The notes beneath the pieces were generated by a model that was not told the origin of the DNA, did not search any database, and saw nothing but the letters and a program-made list of their open reading frames with translations. Shown piece after piece: positions 1 to 12,569 of a DNA stretch of 64,000 nucleotides. Position 1 is the first letter of the stretch. Each line of letters opens with the position of its first letter. The position numbers and the translations under genes are program-made. Source of the stretch: Vandiemenella viatica (Eukaryota; Arthropoda; Insecta; Orthoptera; Morabidae); assembly GCA_031002005.1 (NCBI GenBank), contig CM061921.1, positions 130,680,036 to 130,744,035 of the forward strand. Reading direction: 5' to 3'.

Positions 1-39
1 ACGCTCGAAATAGCGTATGCTGCATGTTAAGACGAAAAT

Positions 40-480
40 ATTCTTGAAAGACGTGTACAGTTGTCTAACGGGAACCAACGCGTCACCTACGCCGAGTTAC
101 AGTACACCCGGAAATAGCGCTGCGTTAGGAAACTACGCACTCCAGGAATAGTGTATAACGGGGACCCATTGCTCACCGACGGCATCATCTGTGACGCGCG
201 CCGGGAATAGCAACAACCGTTGTCGCCTGCGGGGGTGTGCGCCCGACTAAGCTCCACAGAATACTCAGATAGATTCAGGTCACGCGAGCCATGGAATGTC
301 TGCGCAGATTGAGGTTTGTGCGGCCATCTGGGCGGCCGGTCAAGGAACTATCGTTTGCGCAAACCCGGCCGGTGCTGCCTCCCTAGCGGCCACCAAATGA
401 ACTAACGATCCGCCATCTTGTGACGTGAACGCTGATTGGTCCATTAGAATTTCCCGCCATGCAACTGTGACGTCACGCGG
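40..480. promoter_or_regulatory. CpG-rich, promoter-like region
   Basis: This stretch is much richer in CpG than the AT-rich sequence after it. A tight cluster of motifs lies at its right end: CGCCATCTTG (411-420, YY1-like), an inverted CCAAT box (435-439), TTTCCCGCC (450-458, E2F-like) and the palindrome TGACGTCA (468-475, CRE/ATF site). Such clusters are typical of TATA-less promoters. No TATA box is obvious. The direction of transcription is not shown, although a possible terminal exon lies just downstream on the plus strand. Confidence 0.35.
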
Positions 481-588
481 TCTAGTGGAATCTCTTTACG
501 ATTGTCCAAAGAGCTTCTTTTCCCAGCTTCCGCCTTCTCCTACTACTCTCAACAAAGAAAAATATTTCAAAATTGCGAAGCCCATTAG

Positions 589-684
589 GGCAGCGAAGAG
601 TTGGACTCGGAAGAAGATCATAGGGTCCCTCCTATTGATGACGACATTGACGATTACGACAATGACGATTTCTCTGGGGGATAA
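589..684 (+). CDS. possible terminal exon encoding an acidic C-terminus
   Basis: The open frame follows an AG at 587-588 that lies downstream of a pyrimidine-rich stretch (about 525-560). It reads 31 codons to a TAA at 682-684. The peptide is strongly acidic (one stretch reads IDDDIDDYDNDDF). Aspartate is encoded almost only by GAC and GAT, and a canonical poly(A) signal follows 180 bases later. In this frame a TAG sits exactly at the proposed splice site, so the exon needs splicing from an upstream exon that I cannot identify. I do not recognise the protein. A competing frame through 425-763 has no good start codon and looks like a shadow. Acidic tails arise by chance in GA-rich DNA, so confidence is low. 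Confidence 0.28.
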   Translation, partial: GSEELDSEEDHRVPPIDDDIDDYDNDDFSGG

Positions 685-864
685 ACATGGTAACGACAAT
701 GCAGCATGCAATTTCAGTAATGGACTCTTTTCAGATAATGTCAAATTCGAAGTGTGGATTTAGTTCTACAAATGTGTAGGTTGGGTAAAGACTGAATGTG
801 CTGGAATGGAAAAACCAAATATATCTGAAAAAAATCGAGTAAGGAGATTGTGAAATGTCAAGTT

Positions 865-870
865 AATAAA
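865..870 (+). terminator. poly(A) signal AATAAA
   Basis: A canonical AATAAA is followed within 20 to 40 bases by a GT/T-rich stretch, as expected for a cleavage and polyadenylation site. It would end a transcript containing the acidic exon at 589-684. Confidence 0.35.
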
Positions 871-895
871 GTTTTTGAACAAAATTTGTTGTTTT

Positions 896-1281
896 TTAAT
901 TTATTAGGTGATAAATTTCCCTTTTTATACAAGTAACCTGTATTTGGACCACCTCTTGAAAATCAGTCATTTTACATATTTTTTTTAATCCTTTGATTTT
1001 GGAAAATTGAAATTGGTTATTAACGGTTTTAACCCTCATATCACCTTCATGATTGTTTATAGAAGCAAGTGACATCAAAATTATCCATATTGAGTGACCA
1101 GGAAAATCACAAGGACCAAAATAAAAGTGGTGGCCCGTATTTGGACCTTCTCCTCTACCCATTTTATATTAAAGTTTTTATTGTTATTCAGTTTTCTATT
1201 GCCATTCTAAAGAGAACTTAATCCTTACTTAGGTAAAATGTACTGAGTTAATATTGTCATTTGGCGATTCTATGGATTCGC
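896..1281. other. AT-rich DNA without a supported gene
   Basis: Short antisense frames occur but none shows a recognisable protein or splice signals. A 12-base sequence, GTATTTGGACCN, appears at about 940 and again at about 1137, a minor direct repeat. Confidence 0.5.
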
Positions 1282-2281
1282 NNNNNNNNNNNNNNNNNNN
1301 NNNNNNNNNNNNNNNNNNNNNNNNNNNNNNNNNNNNNNNNNNNNNNNNNNNNNNNNNNNNNNNNNNNNNNNNNNNNNNNNNNNNNNNNNNNNNNNNNNNN
1401 NNNNNNNNNNNNNNNNNNNNNNNNNNNNNNNNNNNNNNNNNNNNNNNNNNNNNNNNNNNNNNNNNNNNNNNNNNNNNNNNNNNNNNNNNNNNNNNNNNNN
1501 NNNNNNNNNNNNNNNNNNNNNNNNNNNNNNNNNNNNNNNNNNNNNNNNNNNNNNNNNNNNNNNNNNNNNNNNNNNNNNNNNNNNNNNNNNNNNNNNNNNN
1601 NNNNNNNNNNNNNNNNNNNNNNNNNNNNNNNNNNNNNNNNNNNNNNNNNNNNNNNNNNNNNNNNNNNNNNNNNNNNNNNNNNNNNNNNNNNNNNNNNNNN
1701 NNNNNNNNNNNNNNNNNNNNNNNNNNNNNNNNNNNNNNNNNNNNNNNNNNNNNNNNNNNNNNNNNNNNNNNNNNNNNNNNNNNNNNNNNNNNNNNNNNNN
1801 NNNNNNNNNNNNNNNNNNNNNNNNNNNNNNNNNNNNNNNNNNNNNNNNNNNNNNNNNNNNNNNNNNNNNNNNNNNNNNNNNNNNNNNNNNNNNNNNNNNN
1901 NNNNNNNNNNNNNNNNNNNNNNNNNNNNNNNNNNNNNNNNNNNNNNNNNNNNNNNNNNNNNNNNNNNNNNNNNNNNNNNNNNNNNNNNNNNNNNNNNNNN
2001 NNNNNNNNNNNNNNNNNNNNNNNNNNNNNNNNNNNNNNNNNNNNNNNNNNNNNNNNNNNNNNNNNNNNNNNNNNNNNNNNNNNNNNNNNNNNNNNNNNNN
2101 NNNNNNNNNNNNNNNNNNNNNNNNNNNNNNNNNNNNNNNNNNNNNNNNNNNNNNNNNNNNNNNNNNNNNNNNNNNNNNNNNNNNNNNNNNNNNNNNNNNN
2201 NNNNNNNNNNNNNNNNNNNNNNNNNNNNNNNNNNNNNNNNNNNNNNNNNNNNNNNNNNNNNNNNNNNNNNNNNNNNNNNNN
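1282..2281. other. assembly gap of exactly 1000 N
   Basis: The sequence is N throughout, and the exact length of 1000 suggests a placeholder rather than a measured gap. It falls at the 5' part of a LINE whose near-copy lies inverted about 11 kb away, which probably explains the assembly break. Long frames drawn through the Ns have no meaning. Confidence 0.99.
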
Positions 2282-5200
2282 AAAACGGCCCCTAAAGGCG
2301 GATGAATCAGAAATGATCAACGGCATGGGGATGCAGAAGGCAACGGGAAACCACTGCATTAAAGACCCAAAGGGTATCCCGAGGACATGTAATCCTCTCA
2401 AATTACATATATCATGATGGGATATTCCGGAGGTAAAATAGTCCCCCAATCGGATCTCCGGGTGGGGACTGCTCAGGGAGGAGTCATCAGAATGGATAGA
2501 AACATTCTACGAGTCGGAGCGTGGAATGTTAGAAGTCTGAATAGGGCAGGTAGGTTAGAAAACTTAAAAAGGGAGATGGAACAACTTAAGTTAGATGTTG
2601 TTGGGATTAGTGAGATTAAATGGAAGGACGCACAGGATTTCTGGTCTGGGGAACACAGGATAATTAGCACACAAGCTGTCAATGGAGTCACTGGTGTAGG
2701 ATTTGTAATGAACAAGAAAGTAGGGAAACGGGTGAGTTATTATGAACAGTTTAGTGACAGGATTATTTTGATGAGGTTAGAAACTAAGCCCGTCCCAACC
2801 ACATTAGTACAAGTATATGCCAACGTCACAGGAAGATGACGAAGAAATAGAAAAAATATACGCTGAAATTGAAGAATTAATCCAATATGTGAAAGGGGAG
2901 GAAAATCTAATAATCATGGGTGATTGGAATGCAATAGTGGGAGAAGGAAAAGAGGGGAATACTGTAGGAAGTTTTGGTCTAGGAGAAAGAAATGAGCGAG
3001 GAAGCAGGTTGCTAGAATTTTGTGAAAGATATAAGCTAGTAGTGGCGAACACACTGTTTAAGAACCATGCAAGAAGAATATACACCTGGAAACGTCCTGG
3101 GGATACAGGCAGATATCAGCTAGATTATATCATGGTCAAACAGAGATTCAGGAATCAAGTTCTAGACTGTAAAGCGTACATAGACTCGGACCATAATTTG
3201 ATAGTAATGAAGTGCAGGCTGAAATTCAAGCGAATAAGGAAGCAGTATAAGCAGAACAGACTGGAAGTGAATAAACTGAAACAATCTAGCACAAGAGAAA
3301 AATTTGCAGAAATGGTAGACTTAGGTCTAAGAATAACTGTGAAAGGAGCTCAACCGAGGACGAATGGAATGCATTAAAGACCGAAATAATGAAAGCTGGC
3401 AAAGAAACATTAGGCTTTAGGGAACAAGCTGCCCGAAAACCTTGGATCACAGAAGAAATTTTGCAGCTGATGGATCAGAGGAGAAGGTACAAAAATGCTC
3501 AGGATGAAGCAGGAAGAGAGCAGTACAGGCAATTTAGAAATCAAATAAATAGGAAATGCAAAATAGCAAAAGAAAAATGGCTACAAGAAAAGTGTGAAGT
3601 AGAAAAGGAAACAGGAAAAGTAGATGTTGCATATAGAAAGATCAAACAGAATTTTGGAGAAATGAAGAAAAGAGGTATGAACATTAAAGCTGCCGATGGG
3701 AAACCTCTTTTAAGCTCAGAAGATAGAGCTAACCGATGGAAGGAATACATTGAGAAACTGTATGGGGGACGACTTGAACAATAGTGTATTGGAAAAGGAA
3801 GGCGATGTCGACATTGATGACTTAGGAGATCCTGTTTTGAGGACAGAATTTAATAAAGCTCTGAATGACTTGAAAGCAAATAAGGCAGTTGGAATTGATG
3901 AGATCCCTGCAGAACTTCTTAAATCTCTAGGAGAGGAAGGAATCGAAAGATTATTCAAGCTGATATCAAAAAGTTATGAAACAGGAGAAATTCCAACTGA
4001 TTTTAATAAAAATATCATCTTCACACTTCCAAAGAAAGCACAAGCCGACAAATGTGAGAATTATCGCACCATTAGTCTAACATCACATGCTTCAAAATTA
4101 CTGACCAGAATAATATACAGAAGGATGGAAAGGGTAGTAGAAGAGATAGTAGGTGAAGATCAGTTTGGGTTTAGGAAAAATCGCGGTACAAGGGAAGCAA
4201 TTCTGTCTTTAAGATTAATACTTGAAGGGCGGATCAAGAAAAACAAAGATACTTTTATGGCATTTGTTGATTTAGAAAAAGCTTTTGATAATGTTAGGTG
4301 GGACAAGATGTTCAAAATTTTAAAGAAGTCAGGTCTAAAGTATCGAGATAGAAGAATACTCTATAAACTATATAAGAATCAAGTGGCTGTAATAAAAGTA
4401 GAGAATCACGAGAGACATGCATCAGTTAAAAAGGGTGTGAGACAAGGTTGTAGTCTATCCCCGTTAATATTCAACTTGTATGTAGAAGAAGCAATGAAGA
4501 AAGTCAAAGAAAAATTTCCATGTGGCATAAGTTTTCAGGGAGAAAAAATCAGTATGCTACGATTTGCTGATGACATTGTCTTATTAGCAGAGAGGGCTGA
4601 GGATATTGAGAAGTTATTGAATGGCATGAACAAAATACTGAAGGAAGATTTGGACTGAATATAAATCAAAGTAAAACAAAAGTGATGAAATGTAGCAGAA
4701 ATGATACCAATACTAGCAGATTAAATATAAAAATAGGATCGGATGCAATAGGAGAAGTGAGTGAGTTCTGTTACTTGGGAAGCAAAATTACAACCGATGG
4801 CCGAAGCAGGAATGATGTTAAAAGCAGAATAGCACTAGCAAAAAGAGCCTTCATGAAAAAGAGAAACCTTTTAGTTTCAAATATTGATCTAGGAATTAGA
4901 AAGAACTTTTAAAACTCTATGTGTGGAGCACAGCACTTTACGGTAGCGAAACATGGACTTTAGGAATACCGGAAAGAAAGAAACTTGAAGCATTTGAAAT
5001 GTGGTGCTACAGAAGAATGCTGAAAATTAGGTGGACAGACAAAGTAAGAAATGAACGAGTTTTGGAAATGATGGGTGAGAAAAGAAGTTTATGGAAGAAG
5101 CTTACAGGAAGAAGAGACAGGCTGGTAGGTCATATTTTGAGACATGCTGGATTGGTTAATTTGTTAGTGGAGGGAACAGTGAAGGTAAGAACTGTAGAGG

Positions 5201-5344
5201 TAGACAGAGATTAGAATATATGAAGCAGATAATTGAGGACGTGGGTTGTAAGGGGTATGTAGAAATGAAGAGGTTAGCACAGGATAGGAAGGGATGGAGG
5301 ATTGCATCAAACCAGTCTAAAGACTGACGACAGCAAAAAAAAAA
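2282..5344 (+). mobile_element. RTE-type non-LTR retrotransposon, copy 1 (5' end in the gap)
   Basis: The element runs from the gap to a conserved 3' end, CTAAAGACTGACGACAGC, followed by an A-run. It encodes one protein with an N-terminal AP-type endonuclease and a reverse transcriptase, the plan of the RTE clade (the type often annotated in insects as craniofacial development protein 2-like). A second copy lies inverted at about 13318-16640, and the two align almost throughout. Such elements copy themselves by target-primed reverse transcription in the nucleus. This copy is dead: it carries frameshifts and deletions relative to copy 2. Confidence 0.9.
2414..5214 (+). pseudogene. endonuclease-reverse transcriptase ORF of RTE copy 1
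   Basis: Domains in order are: an endonuclease/exonuclease/phosphatase domain (about 2500-3230) with the motifs GAWNVRSL, GISEIKWK, MGDWNAIVG and DSDHNLIV; a basic linker (3240-3740); and a reverse transcriptase (about 3840-4640) with FVDLEKAFDNV (motif A), GVRQGCSLSPL (motif B) and RFADDIVLL (motif C). A thumb region with CYLGSKI and a C-terminal region with ETWTLGIPERKK follow. All catalytic motifs are visible, but the frame is broken at about 2818 (2-base loss), near 3300-3360, at 3760 and at 4650. A 12-base in-frame loss lies at about 3179. It cannot make a full protein. Confidence 0.88.
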
Positions 5345-7689
5345 CTGTCAGTATTTTAGTCAGTCATCCTTATTTCCTCACCTAAATGTCAGAGGTTTTT
5401 TCCCCCTCCAAGAATAAAACCTTGGCACCTTTTTCCCTCTGCCTTGTCTCTTCTTTCAAAAGTCTTTGTATATTGGATCAGAGGGACTGGTTAAAAGGGC
5501 AGACTGCTGAATGCATGGAATACATCACTTCCTACACCACTGATCTGTTATAGTGATTACTAACTGCAATGCATTTGCAGAGGTAAGCAGTAGTAATGGA
5601 TGACTGCCATGCCAGAGGGGGTGAGTATGGGAACCTCTTCTTGAAAAAAAGAAAATAAAAAAATCAGGTGCACAGTTTCATTAGTGGTGGATTTGCACAA
5701 GGTTTGAACGGTAAACTGCAGGGCAAGGAGCCATGAGGAGGTTTAGTATTGTTTACTTTTGTGGGCCAGAGTACAGTTAAGACTGGTTGGGCAGACCACT
5801 GATACAAAGGAAATGGGGAGAATTTTGGGAAGAAACAAAGTCATACATGTCACAAATGACAGGGGTTTATAATTTTGAAACCAAGAGAAAAATTGGTTTT
5901 TGTTGATTTCACATGGTGCACGATTGCAGTTCTAACAAACTGAATGGGTTTTGTAAAATTTGTGTATTAGTACAGTGGGGAGAGTAATTACAAGATATGA
6001 GGATGTGTGCCAAGTTGTGGAATTCTGGGTAATGGATATTTGATCTACCTAACATGTTTGATATGAACGGCTGTATCTTTATAATATGGTCAAGTTGCAT
6101 GGAAGGTAGCAATCTGTATGGAAGAGATGAACATTGTCACAGTGAATATATCACTAAAGACATATTGCTTTTGAGTGGAGAGAAGATGGAGGCACCTCTT
6201 CATCATTTGAAACGTGTGTGAGAGAGCAAAACTAGGTAAATTCGTTTCAAAGTGGAGGTATTGGAGGGTGACACAAACAATTATGTTGGAAATGTTATGT
6301 GCAGGAAAGAAATGAATTATAAGGTAGTACTATAAAACTGAATAATTATTGAAAAATTATCATAGAAATACATGTAAAAGAAAACTTAAAAAAATAGAAG
6401 TAAAAACTATACATTCAAGTAACTATGATTTGAGACTGAGGCCTGGAACTTATCATTTACATAGTTCTCTCCCATGGAGTTTGAATGTGGTTTTGGGGAT
6501 ACTCGACAGCTGTGACTGTGAAACAGTTATTGATATGATGAGAGTTGTGGGAGCCGGCCACTCCATTAGTGGGAATTGGCCTACCAATATGTTCTGATAC
6601 CAGCTACCCACTGCACCTAAATTTCAAGCAATACTTAAGTTAACCTTTTCTTCCCATCCTGGATTAGAGAGACAATGAAAAGTAAGAAATTATGTCTATG
6701 AGAGGATTGATGATAAAGGAAGACTACTGCCAGCAGTTATATAATGTGTGGAACAAACCAAATGGGATAAATCAATAAAGAGACAGACAAAATAATACAA
6801 ACAGATGCAGTGTGTATTATTTTCTTCATGTGTCATTCCTGTCTGGTGCTCCGATTTCTGTAGTTTCGTAATTGTGGAAAATAACTTTTATTCTCTTCAA
6901 ACACGGTCACCTTTCTTTTTTAATTTATTTTATGGAAAGCATCTATCAAAACTTACATACGAATTTGTCCTTGTAATAACTTTTTATTCAATTAATTATT
7001 TTCACATTTTTCCACCAACACCAGCAGAAACTAAACACATTTAACGTCTATATCGGACTTCTTCCTGATATTTCCGAATCGTATATGGAATTTTCGAATT
7101 CAAGATAACAACTGAGCCATGTCACTCTTAGCAACCAACACAAAACAACAACCTCACGAACGTAACAAAATCTCAAGGAATATATTTGCATAACATTAAG
7201 TAACTTATAAACATGTGACCGCCACAAGTGCAAATGTACAAAAGAAAACATGGAGACATGAACAACTAGACAACTGTGGTTATAACTGATCTAAAAATTG
7301 TGCTACATGGTAACATGATTTTAAACAGGAATTGTAAACCCACAATTTACCACATGTACAAGCAGAAAGATTGAGTTGAAACTAACATAAGGCAAATGTG
7401 AAAAACCAACAACATTTAAAGAGCATCTTGAAAATTCGTCTGCACTTGGTTAAATTCAAACTAGTTTAAAATTTTATTATATTTAACAGCTTAAAAAGGG
7501 TATTAACAATAACACAGAAGTTAATGTATTACCATAATAACTTAAATGCTTCTTTCTTTTAAATGGAATGAGAACTAATATTTTTAGAAATTATTTACTA
7601 TCGCAAAATGCAGTTGATTTGAAATATTAAAATCATTACTATCATGTTTTAAGACTTGTGGGTATTGCACATGAACTGCCAGCAGTTTT
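5345..7689. other. no gene seen
   Basis: This is AT-rich sequence with many short frames, none longer than about 80 codons and none with recognisable similarity, splice context or repeat structure. I see no tRNA, no SINE head and no inverted termini. Confidence 0.5.
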
Positions 7690-8785
7690 CTTATTAACCT
7701 TGTGAAACAAAATGGGGAAGACTAACAGCTGCAGGGTGAACTGGATGCATATCTAACTGGGTGGAATCAAGGTAAATGCCTTGAGGAGTCATCTTAGTAG
7801 GTACACAAAGAATGTAAAGTGGCTTATGATTATAGAGTGACGAAGAAATTGCTTGTTGAAAACTTGAAATGTAAATACCTTGCAATAACATATGATAATA
7901 AACTCAGCTGGTAGGATACATTGGGCAGGCAGTAAGAAAAGGTTTCAAAATTCTTCATTATTGGAGAGGGTGATAAGGGGATGTACCAGAAAGTAAAGGA
8001 TCTGGGTTACAAAACTCTGGTCAGGCCATTGTTAGAATATTGTGATGTAGTATGGGATCCACATTTTAGGGAACAAATAAAGAAGTTGGACAGGCTGCAA
8101 AGGAGGGCAGACAGATTTGTTTGTGTAAATTACCACAGGGCACAATCAGGAACTGATATGATAAAGGAGCTGAATTGGGATTATTTGGAAGACAGGAGGA
8201 GGGTGTAGACAGTGTTGGAAGTGTTTTATGAACACCTTTCCCCTATGCTAGCAGAAGTGGTTACCATGGGAGATGTTTACTGCTTCATGGCAATGTCTGG
8301 GAAGATGAACTGGGGCAGCAGATGCCCTCACTCCTACGTGCTGTGAAGAGGTTTGTAATTTAATCCAGGACTCGGGAGCACAATCTGGTGATTAGGAATT
8401 TTGCACCACCACCAATCCTATCCTGATGATGAAAATTTCTTCCACCACCAGGACTCAAACAGCTAATCTTGTGACAGCACTGAACACCATCACTGTGGCA
8501 CTGCCAACTGAGCCAGTGCTAGGAGTGTACAAGGTGTATGTTAGATGACACTTGGAAGGATATTGGTAGAACTAGGAGCAGAGCATGGAAGGGAAGAGTT
8601 GATCATGGACAACACATTGATACTCAACTTCAGGCATAAGGGGGATTTTTTTATTTAGTTTGGGGAGTCAGGGATTGGAATAAATTATCAAGAGAAGTGC
8701 CGAATAGTTCAACAAAAGAACTGGTAATTAAAATTCTTGAAGGGCAAAGATGGATGGTGTCACTGCACTCAAAAAAGTTGTGATA
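7690..8785 (+). pseudogene. CR1-like LINE fragment, 3' part of reverse transcriptase
   Basis: The region from about 7730 is the thumb and C-terminal part of a CR1-like reverse transcriptase. The best stretch (7981-8205) contains GYKTLVRPLLEYCDVVWDP, KKLDRLQRRADRFV and DYLEDRRR, which are hallmarks of this group. The part upstream of 7981 aligns with the copy at 54840-55060 but contains stops. After an inserted SINE (8226-8518) the LINE resumes with a segment reading DWNKLSREV (about 8660). Three related fragments occur in the window (here, 9040-11200 minus, 54030-55375). It is a dead, 5'-truncated copy. Confidence 0.75.
8226..8518 (-). mobile_element. tRNA-like SINE inserted in the CR1-like fragment
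   Basis: Read on the minus strand, the segment starts GCACTGGCTCAGTTGGCAGT (A-box-like), continues to TGAGTCCTGG (degenerate B-box) and then GTGGTGGAAGAAATTTTCAT, a body seen in insect tRNA-derived SINEs. It interrupts LINE sequence that is continuous in the related copy at 9040-11200. The flanks GGAAGTGT (left) and GGAGTGT (right) look like the remains of a short target duplication. Ends are approximate. Confidence 0.5.
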
Positions 8786-9039
8786 AAATAATAAGAAGAA
8801 AGGAGTAAATAGGTGTGTAGGGAAATCACCACTGGAACTTGATCTTCATCCCATTTAAGTAATCAACGTGCAGTGATGAGTTCTTCAGCTGTTTTGCACA
8901 AGTCAGTCAATAAGAAAATTAAAAAAAAAAAAAATTGTTGGATGGGGCACAGTGGAAAATGATAGTGAATGGTCATTTCAGCTTAACCACCACAATTGGA
9001 AACTAAATATTGGGATTAACATCCATGCTTTTAATTTAA

Positions 9040-11200
9040 TTGCAACTGAGTGCATGCTCCGATGGCAATTTGCTTACACACTATTTTTTCCCTTTCCTGC
9101 CTACTTTTGCTCTCTACAATTTCAACTTTAAATTCTTTCAGCAGTTGTGGCAAATTATTCATTGCCTCTCTTGGTAATTTATTCCAATTCCTGACCCCCT
9201 TACAACGAAATAAAATCTTCCCACACCTGTCTGCCTGAAATCAAGTGCCAGGTCATCTTTTCCCTTCCATGCAGCTCTCTTAATTTTTCCACCAATACCA
9301 TTCCACCTTATCACCAATATACACCTTGTACACTCCCATGACTCTCTTCACCCTTCTCCTGTCTTCCAATAAATCCCATTCCAGCTCCTTTATTATTCAG
9401 TTACGGATTGTGTTCTGCAATAATTTCCAGAGACAAATCTAGTAGCCCTTTGCTGCACCTCCTCCAACTTCTTTATTTGATACCCATACTACCCCACCAT
9501 ATTCAAGCAATCATCTGACCAAAGTGTTATAGTGCAATCCCCTTACTTCTCTGCTACATCATCTCATCACTCTCTCCAACAAGTGAAAGATTTTGAAACC
9601 TTTTCCTACCATCTGTCCAATGTTCCTGCCTAGTTGAGTTTGTTATCAAATGTTATGCCAAAGTATTTACTTTTAAAGTCTTCAACAAGTAATTTTTCCC
9701 CCACCTTATAATCACAATCAACCTTTAGTTTTTTATCTGTGTACCTGGTAAGCTGACTCCTCTATGCATTTATCTTCATCACATGTTGACCTAACCAGTT
9801 AGATATTCTGCCCAGATCAGCCTGCAGCTCTTCATAATCTTCTACTGTTTTGATCCTAATATATATCATTATGTTATCTGCAAGCAACCTAATATCTCAT
9901 AATAAACCACCAACACAATCATTATTAGAATAATGAATAGAATGGTCCCAATACACTATCCTGTGGTACTCCCATTTTCATTTCAACTTCTTTATGCTGC
10001 ATTTCTTACTTTAACTTTTTATCAGTTCTTCTACCCAAAAAAATCACTTTTTCATCCACTCCAATAGTTTTTACCTCATTTAGCACTATTTTATGGCTCA
10101 CTCTGTCAAAAGCATTTGAAATATCTAGTGCTACACTATCAATTTACCCTCCCTTGACCATTTCATTTGAAATATCTTGCTTATAGCCTACTAACTGTGA
10201 TTCAGCTATGTTGTGTACTTATTATTTTGTTATGCAACTGTTTATCTGTAAATTGACAACTTTCCACATCCCACAGAGCCAGTCTCTTATATTGGGATCA
10301 ATGGAAAATGAATGTATTGTATTGTAGACTTGAAAATCACTTACATTCCTCACAGACTTTTCTGATGTGGTTGCATATCAATCTCTCCAAACTTCAAAGT
10401 AATTGGCTGTAATTTTTTTACCCTATTTGTCACCCCTCCTTTATTGCTACTACTATTATACTTTTCCAGTCATCTGGTAAGCAGCAAATATCCAGACTCA
10501 GTTTGGATAATGTTTCAAGATAAGGTACAATGTCACATCTTGCTATCTTTAAGACAACAGTAGTAATATTATGTAAAACAGTGCCTTTAAGCTAGTTTAA
10601 CTTTCTTAATTCCTTTATGTTATCTCAGGATGAATTTAAAAGTTTTTTCCTTCTGCTCATTTCTAATTGTGTTGATAAGCTCATTCTTCGATTTAACCCT
10701 TCAATTGCTGTATCATAGTCCTAATGGTTTCACTAAACTAGTTGCTAAAAATCTCTGCCATTTTTTAATCCTTAGTAACTTATTTCCCATCCTTATTTAT
10801 AATTGTCTAAATACCCTCCCTTCCCTTCAGTTTTCTAACAAGCATTAGAAATTTCTATATGCATCAATAATATTCTTCATCTTTAACCACATTATTTGCT
10901 ATTATTAAGACCTTGTTTTAATTATTACAAGAATTCCTTACTGCCTTGCTGTCTCTTAACTCTGTTATGTTCTCTTCTCACCACTCTCTTTTTCTAAACT
11001 TATCTTATATTTTCTGTTTTGGAATAAACATTTCTTCACCATTTTTACTACCTTCTTGAACTCTTCCCACTTCCGACTCCACTGTACTTGTGTCATCCTT
11101 CCATTTGCTGAATATCTTTTCAATTTTGAAACCTGTGTCTTTTTATAATAGCACCTATTTCCTCTTCCTGTTTTGACCAATGCTTACTGAATCCTCAAAT
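9040..11200 (-). pseudogene. CR1-like LINE, most of RT, decayed
   Basis: On the minus strand the segments, in protein order, are: a pre-RT region at 11180-10965 (ending KESGEKRT); RT motif 1 near 10480 (LPDDWKSIIVV); motif A near 10110 (DISNAFDRVSHK, read with small frame corrections); motif C near 9880; and the thumb with a YFGITFDNKLNWAG-like segment near 9660. The C-terminal end at 9390-9130 reads NWNKLPREAMN near 9200. Many stops and frameshifts are present. The order and content match the plus-strand copy at 54030-55375 and the fragment at 7690-8785. An extra roughly 110-bp segment near 10200-10310 may be an insertion. Confidence 0.7.
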
Positions 11201-11353
11201 ATCCATCAGAACTGCTTGTATTTCTTCAGTTACTTGACACCCCACAAGGTTAATATAGGACTTAATTAGGAAGATATCAAGATGTTTCGTCCCCTTGTGT
11301 AAAGCTTTCTTTGAGTATTAAGGTATTTGCAAATCTCTGTTCCCTTGAACAAT

Positions 11354-12569
11354 CTGTCAAAAAAGTATCAGGAATTGGTCTATAAAACACACAATATTTG
11401 TTATTCATCTAAATTCATTGTATCACCACATCAAAGTAGGCCCCTTTCAAAATAATACACTAATGCTAACAAATAATCCAATCATCAAAACATTTTTAAA
11501 CATTTTTTTATCAACTTCAGTTCTTGCTGCAAATTCTCTTTATGTCTTGTATCAACTGAACTCGAAGTGGTAATTTGAGTTTTGGAAAGAGAAAAAAATC
11601 ACCTGTAGCCATATCGGTGAATCCAGTGGTTGTTTGATGGTATTTCTTGAATCTTTGGCCAGAAATTCGTTCACAATGATACCATGGTGCAAAATCCACG
11701 AGTTTTCCTTTCCACAAATCTGGCATTTTTGGACGAATTTGCACTCTCAAACACCATATAAACACTCAGATAATATGCTTTATTTAGCCATCTAGCAAGA
11801 ATTCCAAGTGCACACCACCACAATAATCAAAGAAAGCAGTCAACATCACCTTGACTTTTGATCAACTTTAACATGTTTTTTTTTGTTTCAGCTCAGTTGG
11901 AAGACGCCGTTTCAAAGCTTGTTGACTGATTTGCATGTCTCATCACAAAGTACAATGTGTTATGTTTTATGATGTGGGGTCAGAGATAGAGTTGTTCTAG
12001 CATGTCTTCAGTGACCTTCACATGATGAAAATTCAGGTCTTTCGGAACTAGTCGAGTGGCAATGCAATCATTTAAAATGGGACGAATTATTCACAAAACA
12101 GAGAAAGTGTAGCAGCTATCTCTCTCAAATTTTAAATGACAATTTTCAGTCACCATTTGCTTCCCTTTAGCGATGTTAGACGTTGATGGCTGACCAGACC
12201 GAGGCAAATGTTCCATCACATGTTGACTGCTTTTGAATTCACTGTACCAGTCATATGCACGTGTTTTTTGATAAAGTCGATTCACTGTAAGCCTTCCATA
12301 ACATTTTTTTGCGATTCGGCACATGAAATTCGATTTGCAGTGTAAAATTTGAGACAAATTCTTTGTTCGATATTTTTTATGTTGTAAAAATCGCTAAGAA
12401 CACTTGAGATGAACTGACAACAATGAGCACTGTAAACAAACTAAAGGACAGATAGCGCTCAAACTCAGTGTCATTGTAGAGGACAGTTGTGCAAACTTTG
12501 CAACAAAAGAATTTTGAAAATCACTGAAAGGGGCTTTTAAAATTATCATTTTTGGTACTTTCTTGATAG
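11354..12569 (-). mobile_element. dead mariner-type DNA transposon
   Basis: Terminal inverted repeats of about 24 bp match imperfectly: the left end starts CTGTCAAAAAAGTATC and the right end, reverse-complemented, starts CTATCAAGAAAGTACC. The length of 1.2 kb fits mariner. The minus strand encodes transposase pieces. An N-terminal part at 12357-12190 contains KKCYGRLTVNRLYQKTRAYD and LPRSGQPSTS, which match the mariner DNA-binding domain and linker. A C-terminal part at about 11660-11520 contains DFFLFPKLKLPLR, the region of the last catalytic aspartate. Stops interrupt the rest. The TA target duplication is not clear. Confidence 0.78.

Noticed and set aside
291..386. Short ORF at ATG 291 with a good start context
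   Set aside because: It stops after about 31 codons with no recognisable product or donor site; it may be an upstream ORF at most.
425..763. 112-codon plus-strand frame after the promoter-like block
   Set aside because: It starts at GTG, has no early ATG, and its lower half is the threonine-rich shadow of the acidic frame at 589-684.
1229..2449. Long frames on both strands at the start of the window
   Set aside because: They are made almost wholly of N and are not sequence.
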